Positions 49,035 to 58,437 of a stretch of 64,000 nt of DNA are shown piece by piece. The notes under the pieces were generated by a model that ran no database searches, had not been told where the DNA came from, and saw only the letters and a list, made by a program, of their open reading frames with translations. Within the stretch, counting starts at the first letter, position 1. The number at the start of each line of letters is the position of its first letter. This stretch comes from Azorinus chamasolen (taxonomy: Eukaryota > Mollusca > Bivalvia > Cardiida > Solecurtidae): contig OY755237.1 in the NCBI GenBank assembly GCA_963576725.1, positions 53,535,674 to 53,599,673 on the forward strand, read 5' to 3'. A program made the position numbers and the translations under genes.

Positions 49035-49415
49035 GTAGAACAGGGAAAGGGTTAGGTTAATAAATGTAGAACAGGAAAAGGGTTAATAGATGTAGAACAG
49101 GGCAAGGGTTAATAAATGTAGAACAGGAAAAGGGTTAATAAATATAAATGTAGAACACGAAAAGGGTTAATAAATGTAGAACAGGAAAAGGGTTAATACA
49201 TGTAGAACAGGGAAAGGGTTAATAAATATAAATGTAGAACATGAAAAGGGTTAATAAATGTAGAACAGGAAAAGGGTTAATACATGTAGAACAGGGAAAG
49301 GGTTAATAAATATAAATGTAGAACACGAAAAGGGTTAATAAATAGAGAGCAGGGAAAGGGTTAATGAATGTAGAACAGGGAAAGGGTTAATACATGTAGA
49401 ACAGGGAAAGGGTTT
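49018..49415 (+). repeat. 26-bp tandem array made of a MITE terminus, about 15 copies
   Basis: The unit is AGGGTTAATAAATGTAG followed by AACAGGGAA, in 26-bp and 34-bp versions (the latter with an extra TAAATATAAATG). AATAAATGTAGAACAGGG plus AAAGGGTTAA is exactly the right end of the A3 copy just upstream, so the terminal CCCTTT/TTAA motif has been multiplied. Confidence 0.9.
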
Positions 49416-49700
49416 AACTGTCTATGTGATAGTTGACATTTTAGGAAATTATTCGTGGAAATAAGAACCATAGTATTTACATAGCACTCCGCATCCTAAT
49501 GATTGGATTGCATGATCTCATACCGAGATAATTTTCTTCTATTCCTAACTGAAATGGAAAGGTTAATTGGAAAGTCATAAAGCACAGCTTTATTTCCTCT
49601 GTGTTATATAGCTGAGACACATTACGTGTGCAGCTGTTTATTACGTAGTCTGTCCTTGATAAACGCTATTGATCAAGATCAGAACAAAAGCAACTCATAA
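49416..49700. other. Stretch without recognised features
   Basis: No gene or repeat recognised. Confidence 0.35.
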
Positions 49701-49705
49701 TCTTA

Positions 49706-50012
49706 CTTAACCCTAATTCCCTCTTCATTATTCATATATGAAATGATGATATCATGAATATTTATTGCCTGAATTTGTAATGGTATATGCCCACAGAGTT
49801 TTGATGACCATTGCAGAATCTATAACCCTAATTACTGACATGAATATTTATACATGAAATACTCATGAATAATAATTGAATTTTTATTATATACACTATG
49901 AACAAAGCACAATTTCATCATGACTTCATAAGCAAACGGAGCAGACTAAAGTTGATCTGTATCTACTCTGTTTGCAAAGGAGTAGAAAGGTGTGTTTATG
50001 GAGTAAAGGGAT
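49706..50012 (-). mobile_element. Type A MITE with a repeated left arm
   Basis: TTAACCCTAATTCCCTC (about 49708), TATGAAATGATGATATC and GAATATTTATTGCC. The motif TATAACCCTAATTACTGAC restarts a left arm at about 49830, ending with AAGCAAACGGAGCAGAC and GGAGTAAAGGGATACC. Confidence 0.6.
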
Positions 50013-50019
50013 ACCATAA

Positions 50020-50665
50020 TTCCATAAGCAAACAAAGCTCAGTGGCCTGATTAGACAGCTCCTACACACTGAGCCTGATTAGACAGCTCCTACACACTGA
50101 GCCTGATTAGACAGCTCCTAGACACTGAGCCTGATTAGACAGCTACACACTGAGCCTGATTAGACAGCTGCTACACACTGAGCCTGATAAGACAGCTCCT
50201 ACACACTGAGCTTGATTAGACAGCTCCTACACACTGAGCCTGATTAGACAGCTCCTACACACTGAGCCTGATTAGACAGCTGCTACACACTGAGCCTGAT
50301 TAGACAGCTCCTACACACTGAGCCTGATTAGACAGCTCCTACACACTGAGCTTGATTAGACAGCTCCTACACACTGAGCCTGATTAGACAGCTCCTACAC
50401 ACTGAGCCTGATTAGACAGCTCCTACACACTGAGCCTGATTAGACAGCTCCTACACACTGAGCCTGATTAGACAGCTCCTACACACTGAGCCTGATTAGA
50501 CAGCTCCTACATACTGAGCCTGATTAGACAGCTCCTACACACTGAGCCTGATTAAACAGCTCCTACACACTGAGCCTGATTAGACAGCTCCTACACACTG
50601 AGCCTGATTAGACAGCTCCTACACACTGAGCCTGATTAGACAGCTCCTACACTGTCTGTATAGAT
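50020..50665 (+). repeat. 28-bp tandem array, about 22 copies, seeded from type A
   Basis: The unit is CCTGATTAGACAGCTCC followed by TACACACTGAG (28 bp), highly uniform. It starts from TTCCATAAGCAAACAAAGC then TCAGTGGCCTGATTAGACAG, a type A core arm (GCAAACAGAGCAGACCCTGA-like), and ends ACACTGTCTGTATAG. Confidence 0.95.
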
Positions 50666-50695
50666 CTCATATACAGTTATCAGACTTGAAACAGT

Positions 50696-50775
50696 TACAG
50701 TGGTCATAGTATAGGGTTTGGTGGAGAAATAAAGGAACTGTTCTTGAAAATAAACTATATTATTTTCATATCTTT
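50696..50775. mobile_element. Type C fragment
   Basis: AGTGGTCATAGTATAGGG, TTTGGTGGAGAAATAAAGG and CTTGAAAATAAACTATATT are the right half of type C. Confidence 0.6.
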
Positions 50776-51008
50776 AACCCTTTCCCTAATATAAATTAAG
50801 CCTTTACATGCATTTACAAACTGAGTAGACTCATAAGAGCCATCTGATCAGGGTCTGCTCTGTTTGATTTTGACATGATATAGATCTGATTCCAAAGATT
50901 TTGTCAAAGCACACAATTTCCTTGAAAAGTCAACATTATAAAAGTTCAGCTAATAAATATTCATGATGTTATTATTTCTTACATGAATATTGAACTGGGA
51001 AAGGGTTA
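50773..51008 (+). mobile_element. Type A3 MITE
   Basis: TTAACCCTTTCCCTAATATA, CTGAGTAGACTCATAAGAGC, GGTCTGCTCTGTTTG, AGCTAATAAATATTCATG and GAACTGGGAAAGGGTTAG. The first core arm is shortened. Confidence 0.7.
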
Positions 51009-51410
51009 GACTGGGCCTCAAATTTCCAGCTCGGATAATATATGATAACCTTTTTCATGGTGTTGCTCAAATAGGTTTCAAAGCGTGATAATGACATGCT
51101 CATTTGCATAAATGCTTACGTTACCAACTATAATAGCGGGAAACATACTCTCATTGTTCTTCATGTAATGAATAGATTATACGAGACTCACACGTAGATT
51201 ATACGAGACTCACACATAGAAATTGAAGTTTGAATGGAATTCAACCTCTGTCATAAAATGAGGTTACCATGGTAACCATCTCCAGGTTAATAAAAGTAAC
51301 ATTAATTATTTTTAATCTGTTTTATTCTGATCAATATATGAGCAGCTTCCAGACTTAAGAATTTCAAACCTTGCTGACGATATAAACTCATATAAAATTA
51401 TCAGGCTAAT
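51009..51410. other. Stretch with small repeats, no gene
   Basis: ATTATACGAGACTCACACGTAG is duplicated (51176 and 51197), and GAGGTTACCATGGTAACC (about 51261) is a short palindrome like those at 1-900. Confidence 0.4.
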
Positions 51411-51537
51411 TAGCTGTATTCTGGCCAGGGTTTGCACTGTGTGACACATTGTGAAGCAGGACACTGTGGGTTTAGCTGTATCTGGCCAGGGTTTGCACTG
51501 TGTGACACATTGTGAAGCTGGACACTGTGGGTTTCTT
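51411..51537 (+). repeat. Direct duplication of about 62 bp
   Basis: TAGCTGTATTCTGGCCAGGG begins the first copy and TAGCTGTATCTGGCCAGGG the second; both run to GGACACTGTGGGTTT with one further difference. Confidence 0.9.
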
Positions 51538-51662
51538 TATCACCAACCTTTAACCATTTCTCTGATCAATATTCATGTAAGAAATAATTATGTTTCTTTG
51601 AAAAGAAATTTATTTCCAGCATTGTAGCAAGTGACATTTTTATAGACGAAAGGTCATCAAAA
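51538..51662 (+). mobile_element. Type A left-arm scrap
   Basis: CTTTAACCATTTCTCTGATC and ATATTCATGTAAGAAATAATT (51549-51590). The remainder is replaced by the array. Confidence 0.5.
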
Positions 51663-54210
51663 TTGGTCCATAGTTTTGATAAAGAAACAGTTATAGGGCT
51701 GATGTACATCAGGTCCAGCAATGGTCATACAGAAACAGTTCTAGGGCTGATGTACATCAGGTCCAGCAATGGTCATACAGAAACAGTTATAGGACTGATG
51801 TACATGGTGCAGCAATGGCCATATAGAAACAGTTACAGGGCTGATGTACATGGTGCAGCAATGGTCATGCAGTAACAGTTATAGGGCTGATGTACATGGT
51901 GCAGCAATGGCCATACAGAAACAGTTATAAGGCAGATGTACACAGTGCAGCAAAGGTCATATGGTCATACAGAAACAGTTATAGGGCTGATGTACATGAT
52001 GCAGCAATGGTAGTACAGAAACAGTTATAGGGCTGATGTACATGATGCAGCAATATTCATACAGAAACAGTCATAGGGCTGATGTACATGGTGCAGCAAT
52101 GGTCATACAGAAACAGTTATAGGGCTGATATGTACATGGTGCAGCAATGGTCATACAGAAACAGTTATAGGGCTGATTTATATTGTGCAGCAATGGTCAT
52201 ACAGAAGCAGTTATAGGGCTGATATGTACATGGTGCAGCAATGGTCATATGGTCATACAGAAACAGTTATAGGGCTGATGTACATGATGCAGCAATGGTA
52301 GTACAGAAACAGTTATAGGGCTGATGTACATGGGGCAGCAATGGGCATACATTAATAGTAATAGAGCTGATATGTACATGGTGCATCAATGGTCATACAG
52401 AAACAGTTATAGGGCTGATGTACATGGTGCAGCAATGGTCATACAGAAACAGTTATAGGGCTGATGTACATGGTGCAGCAATGGCCATACATTAATAGTA
52501 ATAGGGCTAATGTACATGGTGCAGCAATGGTCGTACAGAAACAGTTATAGGGCTGGTGTACATGGTGCAGCAATTGTCATACAGAAGCAGTTATAGGGCT
52601 GATATGTACATGGTGCAGCAATGGTCATGCAGAAACAGTTATAGGGCTGGTGTACTTGGTGCAGCAATGGTCATACAGAAGCAGTTATAGGGCTGATATG
52701 TACATGGTGCAGCAATGGCCATATGGTATTACATTATCAGTTACAGGGCTGATGTACATGGTGCAGCAATGGCCATATGGTCATACAGAAGCAGTTATAG
52801 GACTGATATGTACATGGGGCAGCAATGGTCATACAGAAACAGTTATAGGGCTGGTGTACTTGGTGCAGCAATAGTCATACAGAAGCAGTTATAGGGATGG
52901 TGTACATGGTGCAGCAATGGTCATACAGAAACAGTTATAGGGCTGATATGTACATGGTGCAGCAATGGTCATACAGAAACGGTTACAGGGCTGATGTACT
53001 TGGTGCAGCAATAGTCATACAGAAGCAGTTATAGGGATGGTGTACATGGTGCAGCAATGGTCATACAGAAACAGTTATAGGGCTGATATGTACATGGTGC
53101 AGCAATGGTCATACAGAAACAGTTATATGGCTGGTGTACTTGGTGCAGCAATGGTCATACAGAAGCAGTTATAGGGCTGATATGTACATGGTGCAGCAAT
53201 GGCCATATGGTCATACATTAACAGTTATGGGGCTGATGTACATGGTGCAGCAATGGTCATATGGTCATACAGAAACAGTTACAGGGCTGATGTACATGGT
53301 GCATCAATGGTCATACAGAAACAGTTATAGGGCTGATATGTACATGGTGCAGCAATGGTCATACAGAAACAGTTATAGGGCTGAGGTACATGGTGCAGCA
53401 ATGGTCATACAGAAACAGTTATAGGGCTGATATGTACATGGTGCAGCAATGGTCATACAGAAACGGTTACAGGGCTGATGTACATGGTGCAGCAATGGCC
53501 ATACATTAATAGTAATAGGGCTGATGTACATGGTGCAGCAATGGTTGTACAGAAACAGTTATAGGGCTGGTGTACATAGTGCAGCAATGGTCATACAGAA
53601 GCAGTTATAGGGCTGATATGTACATGGTGCAGCAATGGTCATACAGAAACAGTTATAGGACTGATGTACTTGGTGCAGCAATGGTCATACAGAAGCAGTT
53701 ATAGGGCTGGTGTACATGGTGCAGCAATGGTCATACAGAAACAGTTATAGGGCTGATATGTACATGGTGCAGCAATGGCCATATGGTCATACATTAAAAG
53801 TTATAGGGCTGATATGTACATGGTGCAGCAATGGTCATACAGAAACAGTTACAGGGCTGATGTACATGGTGCAGCAATGGTCATACAGAAACAGTTATAG
53901 GGCTGATATGTACATGGTGCAGCAATGGCCATACAGAAACAGTTATAGGACTGATGTACATGGTGCAGCAATGGCCATACATTAACAGTTATAGGGCTGA
54001 TATGTACATGGTGCAGCAATGGTCGTACAGAAACAGTTATAGGGCTGATGTACACAGTGCAACAATGGTCATAGATTAACAGTTAAAGGGCTGATGTACA
54101 TGATGCGTAAATAGTCATACAGAAACAGTTATAGGGCTGATGTACATGATGCAGAAATAGTCATACAGAAACAGTTATAGGGATGATGTACATGGTACAG
54201 CAATGGTCAA
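51663..54210 (+). repeat. About 45-bp tandem array, more than 50 copies
   Basis: The unit is CAGTTATAGGGCTGATGTAC followed by ATGGTGCAGCAATGGTCATACAG in two or three forms (GATGTAC or GATATGTAC, AGAAACAG or AGAAGCAG, and longer units with GGTCATATGGTCATACAG or ATTAATAGTAATAG). Blocks of several units recur in the same order (compare 52860-52990 with 52990-53110), so there is higher-order structure. ORFs here (MYMVQQWSYRNSYRAD-like) are by-products. Confidence 0.95.
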
Positions 54211-54211
54211 A

Positions 54212-54630
54212 CATTAACCATTTCATTGCTGAATTTTCAAATGGACTGTTCAAAAATTCAAACAGGTCAAGCTTTAGGGATTTTTAACCCCTTACTCCAT
54301 GAATATTCATGTAAGAAATAATGACATCATGAATATCAGTAATATTCATTTGTATTATGGCATAATGAACAAAATGAAATTGTGGCCATGCAAGAAAATA
54401 CAGTCTCATATTTATATTATTTCTTGAGAAATCCAAGCAGACTGTGATCTGGGACTACTCTGTTTGCAAAGACATAGAAAGGCCTATTAATGGAGTAAAA
54501 AGTTAAAGAAAAGTGTAACCTGACAAACAGTGTAGACCCAGATGAGAGGGCTCCTCTAGGAGCCATCTAATCTGGTTGTACACAGTTTGCAAAGGACAAT
54601 AGTGACTCGTTTCTGCACTGAAAGGGTTAA
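54212..54630 (-). mobile_element. Type A2 MITE interrupted by type A
   Basis: TTAACCATTTCATTGCTG, TTCAAATGGACTGTTC and AGGTCAAGCTTTAGGGATTT come before the insert. AAAGAAAAGTGTAACCTGAC, AACAGTGTAGACCCAGATG, GGCTCCTCTAGGAGCC and CTGAAAGGGTTAA follow it. The undisturbed opposite-orientation copy at 9250 shows the same order without the insert. Confidence 0.8.
54284..54506 (-). mobile_element. Type A MITE nested in A2, TTAA duplication
   Basis: TTAACCCCTTACTCCATGAA to ATGGAGTAAAAAGTTAA, with TTAA at 54284-54287 and 54503-54506. The core is reduced: GAAATCCAAGCAGACTGTG, then ATCTGGGACTACTCTGTTTG. Confidence 0.8.
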
Positions 54631-54751
54631 GTCTTATTGGATGGGGTTAGGGTATTCAATACGATCTGCCTGTTTTATGAAAACAAACTGTTTTTGTTCA
54701 TTAAATATATTGCTTGTGTGTAATATTCCTGAAAATATGACAATCCATAAT

Positions 54752-54930
54752 CAGAAGTCCAGATAAGATGCATAGATTAAAACATTTTCAAGAATAACTT
54801 CTTTATTTCTCTACCAATTGCTATGTTGTGACTACTCTTTAGGACGCTTATAAAGAGTGGTCACAACATAGGGTTTGGTAGAGAAATGACACTTTTAGTA
54901 TTCAAGTATGCACCTTTATCTGTAAATCTG
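54752..54930. mobile_element. Type C element with a 6-bp duplication
   Basis: CAGAAGTCCAGATAAGATGC to CTTTATCTGTAAATCTG, flanked by CATAAT (54746-54751 and 54931-54936). The palindrome centre is shortened to TTAGGACGCTTATAA. Confidence 0.85.
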
Positions 54931-54939
54931 CATAATGGT

Positions 54940-55190
54940 TTGAAAGAGGAGGGCAATCAATGTTTTAGAAATCCTTGGTTTCAGATCTTCCCTACTTGCA
55001 AATTTCTGACAATCGATAGTGTTCATATAAGAGAGCAATATTTCTGAAGCCTTGAGTGCAGAAAACTAATATACTGACATTTGCATACAGTGTAGACCCA
55101 GATCAGAGTTCTCCTGAGTATATACCCCCCCCCCCCCGAACAGGTTCTGCATTGTTTGTCAGTCTAATTCCTCCTTTGCAAATTATACTC

Positions 55191-55193
<3 letters not shown>
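54940..55193 (+). mobile_element. Type A2 fragment with a poly-C run
   Basis: GCATACAGTGTAGACCCAG (55083) and CAGGTTCTGCATTGTTTGTC (55141) bracket a core replaced by 13 C at 55125-55137. Homopolymer length may be unreliable. Confidence 0.55.
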
Positions 55194-55236
<43 letters not shown>

Positions 55237-55499
55237 ACTGGCAATAGAATACAACCGGAAAGGCTATATATATATTAAAAAAGACTAAATGTTATATGGC
55301 TTTAAAATCTTTAATTAATAACTTAAAAATGCGCGACGCGTTTCATCAGATCATCAGGCGCAATATTATGACGTCATGACTTTGTTGTCATGACGTCGTC
55401 GTCCCTACTTCCTGTAAGGCTGGTAACTCTGTCAGACAAATGTTTTAATTAGAAATTAATTGCATTTAGGGTTGGTTTAAATTTTTGTATAAAATATTT

Positions 55500-55685
55500 T
55501 TATTTTTCTAGCCTAGCTGAAACACTATCTGTCTTTAATTTAAAAAAGGGAAATATTTCATATTGAAGGGTTTTGATTCCGCATTTTTCTAAATGTTCGC
55601 TTAAAGGAATTTGTCTTGTTGATGGGTCTCTAATTTGCTGTGAATGGATAGTTCTTCTTGTTCTAATTAAAACACAATGAAGTTA
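55500..55685 (-). pseudogene. GIY-YIG endonuclease C-terminal remnant of a Penelope-like element
   Basis: On the minus strand the frame reads LHCVLIRTRRTIHSQQIRDP, then STRQIPLSEHLEKCG, then a YEIFPFFKLKTDSVSARLEK segment before a stop at 55502-55500. The order IHSQQIRDP, RQ-PLSEH, then IFPFFK...DS..AR is characteristic of the C-terminal part of the Penelope-like endonuclease. The catalytic GIY and YIG strands and the whole reverse transcriptase are missing; a stop lies just upstream. Family assignment rests on remembered pattern, not a search. Confidence 0.65.
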
Positions 55686-55712
55686 ATATTCCAAAATAGG
55701 GAATTAATATAA

Positions 55713-55750
55713 TACATAAATACTTAAACTGCAGTTTAAGTATTTATGTA
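55713..55750. repeat. Perfect 38-bp palindrome
   Basis: TACATAAATACTTAAACTG at 55713-55731 is followed at once by its exact reverse complement. It lies between the endonuclease remnant and the right arm and may mark the junction at which the element folded back. Confidence 0.9.
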
Positions 55751-55841
55751 CTAATTAAAACATTTGTCTGACAGAGTTACCAGCCTTACAGGAAGTAGGG
55801 ACGACGACGTCATGACAACAAAGTCATGACGTCATAATATT

Positions 55842-55872
55842 GCGCCTGATGATCTGATGAAACGCGTCGCGC
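55842..55872 (+). ncRNA. Hammerhead-like motif in the Penelope-like arm
   Basis: GCGC-CTGATGA-TCTGAT-GAAA-CGCG-TC-GCGC: the invariant CUGAUGA and GAAA boxes, a UH cleavage site and a GCGC/GCGC stem I are all present. Stem II (TCTGAT) is too short to be stable and stem III is minimal, so activity is doubtful. Identical motifs occur at 55331-55361 (minus), 47937-47967 (minus) and 48278-48308 (plus). Confidence 0.45.
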
Positions 55873-55945
55873 ATTTTTAAGTTATTAATTAAAGATTTTA
55901 AAGCCATATAACATTTAGTCTTTTTTAATATATATATACATATAC

Positions 55946-56280
55946 GTTTAAAATGTCTGATGATATGCAATAGCATTGAAAGCGCTAACGCAAATAAACG
56001 TAAAAAACTGGATTTCTAATTTATTTTTTAATATATATGATTATATATATATACATTAAATGAACATTAGCATATAACAGCGATGGTTACGAACCATTCC
56101 TTTTTGAATATTAAGCCTTCAAAGGATTAAGCTAGTGTTTTGCTGGGAAGTATTGGCAGCTAGTACAAAAAGGTTGGATATTAGTTTTCTATCATCACTT
56201 TTCATTAATATATATACGAGATAGTTGTCAGCAACTTTTGTCATCTTTTTCAGTTTCAAAGTAGACATAAGTTTTCTTCT
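55946..56280. other. AT-rich stretch without recognised features
   Basis: It holds short (TA)n runs near 56030-56055 and 56205-56220; no gene. Confidence 0.4.
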
Positions 56281-56685
56281 TTCTTTTCAAGAGCAATTAT
56301 AAGTGCCGCCAAACAGTTTGGATTCTAATGTGTCACTCTACATCTCATCTAGATTCAAACATTTTGCTAAAGGTATCACAAATATTCAGGTGGCATGCAA
56401 AAACTTATGAATCAGTAATACTAGATTAATCCTAATAAAACTTGGAATTTGGTTCATTATTATTGTAAGTAATAAAATGATGGGGAAAATAATCACAACT
56501 TGAACAGTATAATGTCAAAGTGTTGGGAATATATACAGAGAAACCTATCTACAAAGGCCACTCAGATATAATCTTTGATTCTGGAAGAGCCCTCTGATCA
56601 GGGTCTGCACTTTTTGTCATTCACAACCCTGAAGCAAGCTTAAGTCTTTCATAAGTCTTTCATGCTGAGTGGCCGGACTCTTGAG
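56281..56685 (+). mobile_element. Type H and type A2 fragments
   Basis: GCCAAACAGTTTGGATTC to CTAGATTCAAACATTTTGC (56307-56363) is type H. AGAGCCCTCTGATCAGGG to TGCACTTTTTGTCATTC (56587-56623) is A2. Confidence 0.5.
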
Positions 56686-56759
56686 TTAACCCATTCCCAC
56701 ATAAAGATGCCTTTTGGTACCTCTGTCAAAGTCACTTTGAGGGAATACCAATGGGTTAA
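56686..56759. mobile_element. Minimal 74-bp TTAA element (type B ends only)
   Basis: TTAACCCATTCCCACATAAAG to GAGGGAATACCAATGGGTTAA with almost nothing between. It keeps both TTAA sites and CCCATT/AATGGG ends but has lost the whole palindrome: an internal deletion derivative. Confidence 0.75.
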
Positions 56760-56967
56760 ACCTTTCCTTCATAAATACGCCTTTCTACGCCTCTGTAAAA
56801 TCACCTATTGAAACCATTGTGATAAATAGAGCATTTGCTCCTATTTATCACAATGGTTTCAAACTACAAAATTCTAAATGCAGGGCAAAAGTAATGCAAA
56901 GAGCTTTCTACCTGCATGAAGCTACCACATGCCTTACAAACCCATAATTAGACCAGTTTTTGATGGC
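56760..56967. mobile_element. Type B left half with collapsed core, then unknown
   Basis: ACCTTTCCTTCATAAATACG, GAAACCATTGTGATAAATAG and ATTTATCACAATGGTTTC with the hairpin centre reduced to TTTGCTCCT, then a break at about 56879 into unrelated sequence. Confidence 0.6.
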
Positions 56968-57250
56968 TTAACCCATTCCTCCATAGGCTATTTTTAGACC
57001 CAACCACTTTGAATAAATCTACCGAAAAGGTCAGCATTAATAACTAGAGAAAAGGACATTTTTAGAATTTTGTAGTTTGAAACCATTGTGATAAATAGAG
57101 CATTTGCTCATATAGGAGCAAATGCTCTATTTATCACAATGGTTTCAACAGGTGACTTTTACAACAGGTGACTTTTACAACAGGTGTCTTTTCAACATGT
57201 GACTTTTAAAGAGGCGTAGATTAAGGCATATTTATGGAGGAAAGGGTTAA
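56968..57250 (+). mobile_element. Type B MITE (TTAA) with a repeated 18-bp segment
   Basis: TTAACCCATTCCTCCATAGG to GGAGGAAAGGGTTAA. The core palindrome is complete. After it AACAGGTGACTTTTAC is repeated about four times, a new small tandem array inside the MITE. Confidence 0.85.
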
Positions 57251-57454
57251 GACAGAGAACACTGTACTTTACAGATACAGGCAAGTAAGTAGGGAACTAA
57301 CATGTGTGTGTGTAGTCATAGAGCACACACCAGAAAAGAATTCCAGTTCTGCAGGATGTTTATGTTCTTTGACAGCCGCCATAGATCTTGTTATAAGATG
57401 CGCAGTTGGTTCAAAGGGACAATTATTTCTTTGTTACCTGCTCTTCCTATCAGA
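57251..57454. other. Stretch without recognised gene
   Basis: The ORF at 57234-57566 runs from the previous MITE into the next one, so it is not a gene; its middle part shows no domain I know. Confidence 0.35.
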
Positions 57455-57955
57455 GTTGTTGTTAAACCATGAATGCACCTTTCTACGCCTTTGCAAACAG
57501 AGTAGACCCAGATCAGATGGCTCCTATAGGAACTGTCTGATCAGGGTCTGCTCTGTTTGCTTATAATATAATATTGATTGGATAATGTTTGCTCTGGTTG
57601 CTTAACCCTTTCCTCCATAGGCTATTTTTAGACCCAACCTCTTTGAATAAATCTACTCAAAAGAAGCATTAACTATAGAAAAGGAGAATTTTAGAAATGT
57701 GTTGTTTTGCAACCATTGTGATAAATAGAGCATTTTATAACAATGGTTTCAAAAAGTGACTTATACAGAGGCGTAGAAAGGCATATTTATGGAGAAAAGG
57801 GTTAAGATATGATCTTGATATGATTTTACAGTTTAATCTGCCATGGTCAAAACTTCCTGCGCCCATGTGCTATTATTATAACAATTAATCTAATTAATAT
57901 TCATAATGTTATTGTTTCTTACATGAATATGCATGAAGTAATAGGTTAAAATGAT
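57455..57955 (+). mobile_element. Type A MITE interrupted by type B
   Basis: AAACCATGAATGCACCTTTC, GCAAACAGAGTAGACCCAG, GGCTCCTATAGGAACTG and GGTCTGCTCTGTTTGC. After the insert the copy continues with GATATGATTTTACAGTTT, TAATCTAATTAATATTCATAA and GCATGAAGTAATAGGTTAA. Confidence 0.75.
57602..57805 (+). mobile_element. Type B MITE nested in type A (TTAA)
   Basis: TTAACCCTTTCCTCCATAGG to GGAGAAAAGGGTTAA, with TTAA at 57602-57605 and 57802-57805. The core hairpin has collapsed to GATAAATAGAGCATTTTATAAC. Confidence 0.8.
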
Positions 57956-57959
57956 TTAC

Positions 57960-58150
57960 TGATACAGGGTTGTAGATAAGTCGTGTTCAGAGTCTCTTAT
58001 TTCTCAGTCAATCACTACCTGGCTGTGCTACTCATTGAAATTGCCTCATCTCCTTGATTCGAATGAGTAGTAGCAAAATTAACTATTTGGCAGAGAAATA
58101 CAAAATATATTCCTAAGTATGCCTATACACAACTCTGTGTAATGAATAGA
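57960..58150. mobile_element. Diverged type C-like element
   Basis: GGTTGTAGATAAGTCGTGTTC, TCTTATTTCTCAGTCAATC, a GCTACTCATT...AATGAGTAGTAGC inverted pair and GGCAGAGAAATACAAAATA follow the type C plan (GATAAG end, TTTCTCC box, palindrome, GGAGAAAT box) with almost entirely different core sequence. Confidence 0.45.
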
Positions 58151-58437
58151 GAGTTTGAAGTGCAACCACTGTACACAGCCAGATCACCCTGATAACATTG
58201 GAGTTATTGCCCATGATGACTTAAAATAAGACAAACTTTGTGTTGTACATATTTCTGAAACTGCTAGGGCTAGAGTCACCAAACTTCCCAGGAATGTTCA
58301 CCAGCATGACTGTTGTGCACCTGGGTTTTTTGAATTGTCTCCCCCTGATATCTTTGGAGTTACAAACATTAAACTTGTGTATTGGAAAGACGATGAAGGG
58401 GGAGACATCTGTTTTTGTGACAAAAACAAACCTCTAG
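58151..58437 (+). repeat. Helitron-like repeat, 3' end
   Basis: Contains TTGGAGTTATTGCCC and, after AAGGGGGAGACATCT, the hairpin GTTTTTGTGACAAAAAC (58411-58427), CTAG at 58434-58437 and T. It is the same 3' end as at 36002-36024. Truncated at 5'. Confidence 0.65.

Larger units (their letters stand above)
55194..55945 (-). mobile_element. Penelope-like element fragment with inverted 188-bp arms
   Basis: (AT)n at 55194-55231, then ACTGGCAATAGAATACAACC. The arms at 55264-55452 and 55751-55938 are inverted repeats, near-identical by eye (left TATATTAAAAAAGACTAAATG, right CATTTAGTCTTTTTTAATATA). Each carries GACGTCATGAC, a hammerhead-like motif and a CAGCCTTAC/GTAAGGCTG block. Between the arms lies a minus-strand GIY-YIG remnant. 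Penelope-like elements often insert as partial, inverted or tandem structures and carry hammerhead motifs in their terminal repeats. Confidence 0.7.

Noticed and set aside
57234..57566. 110-residue ORF as a small gene
   Set aside because: It starts in the end of a type B MITE and finishes in the core of a type A MITE; only the middle third is unique and shows no domain.
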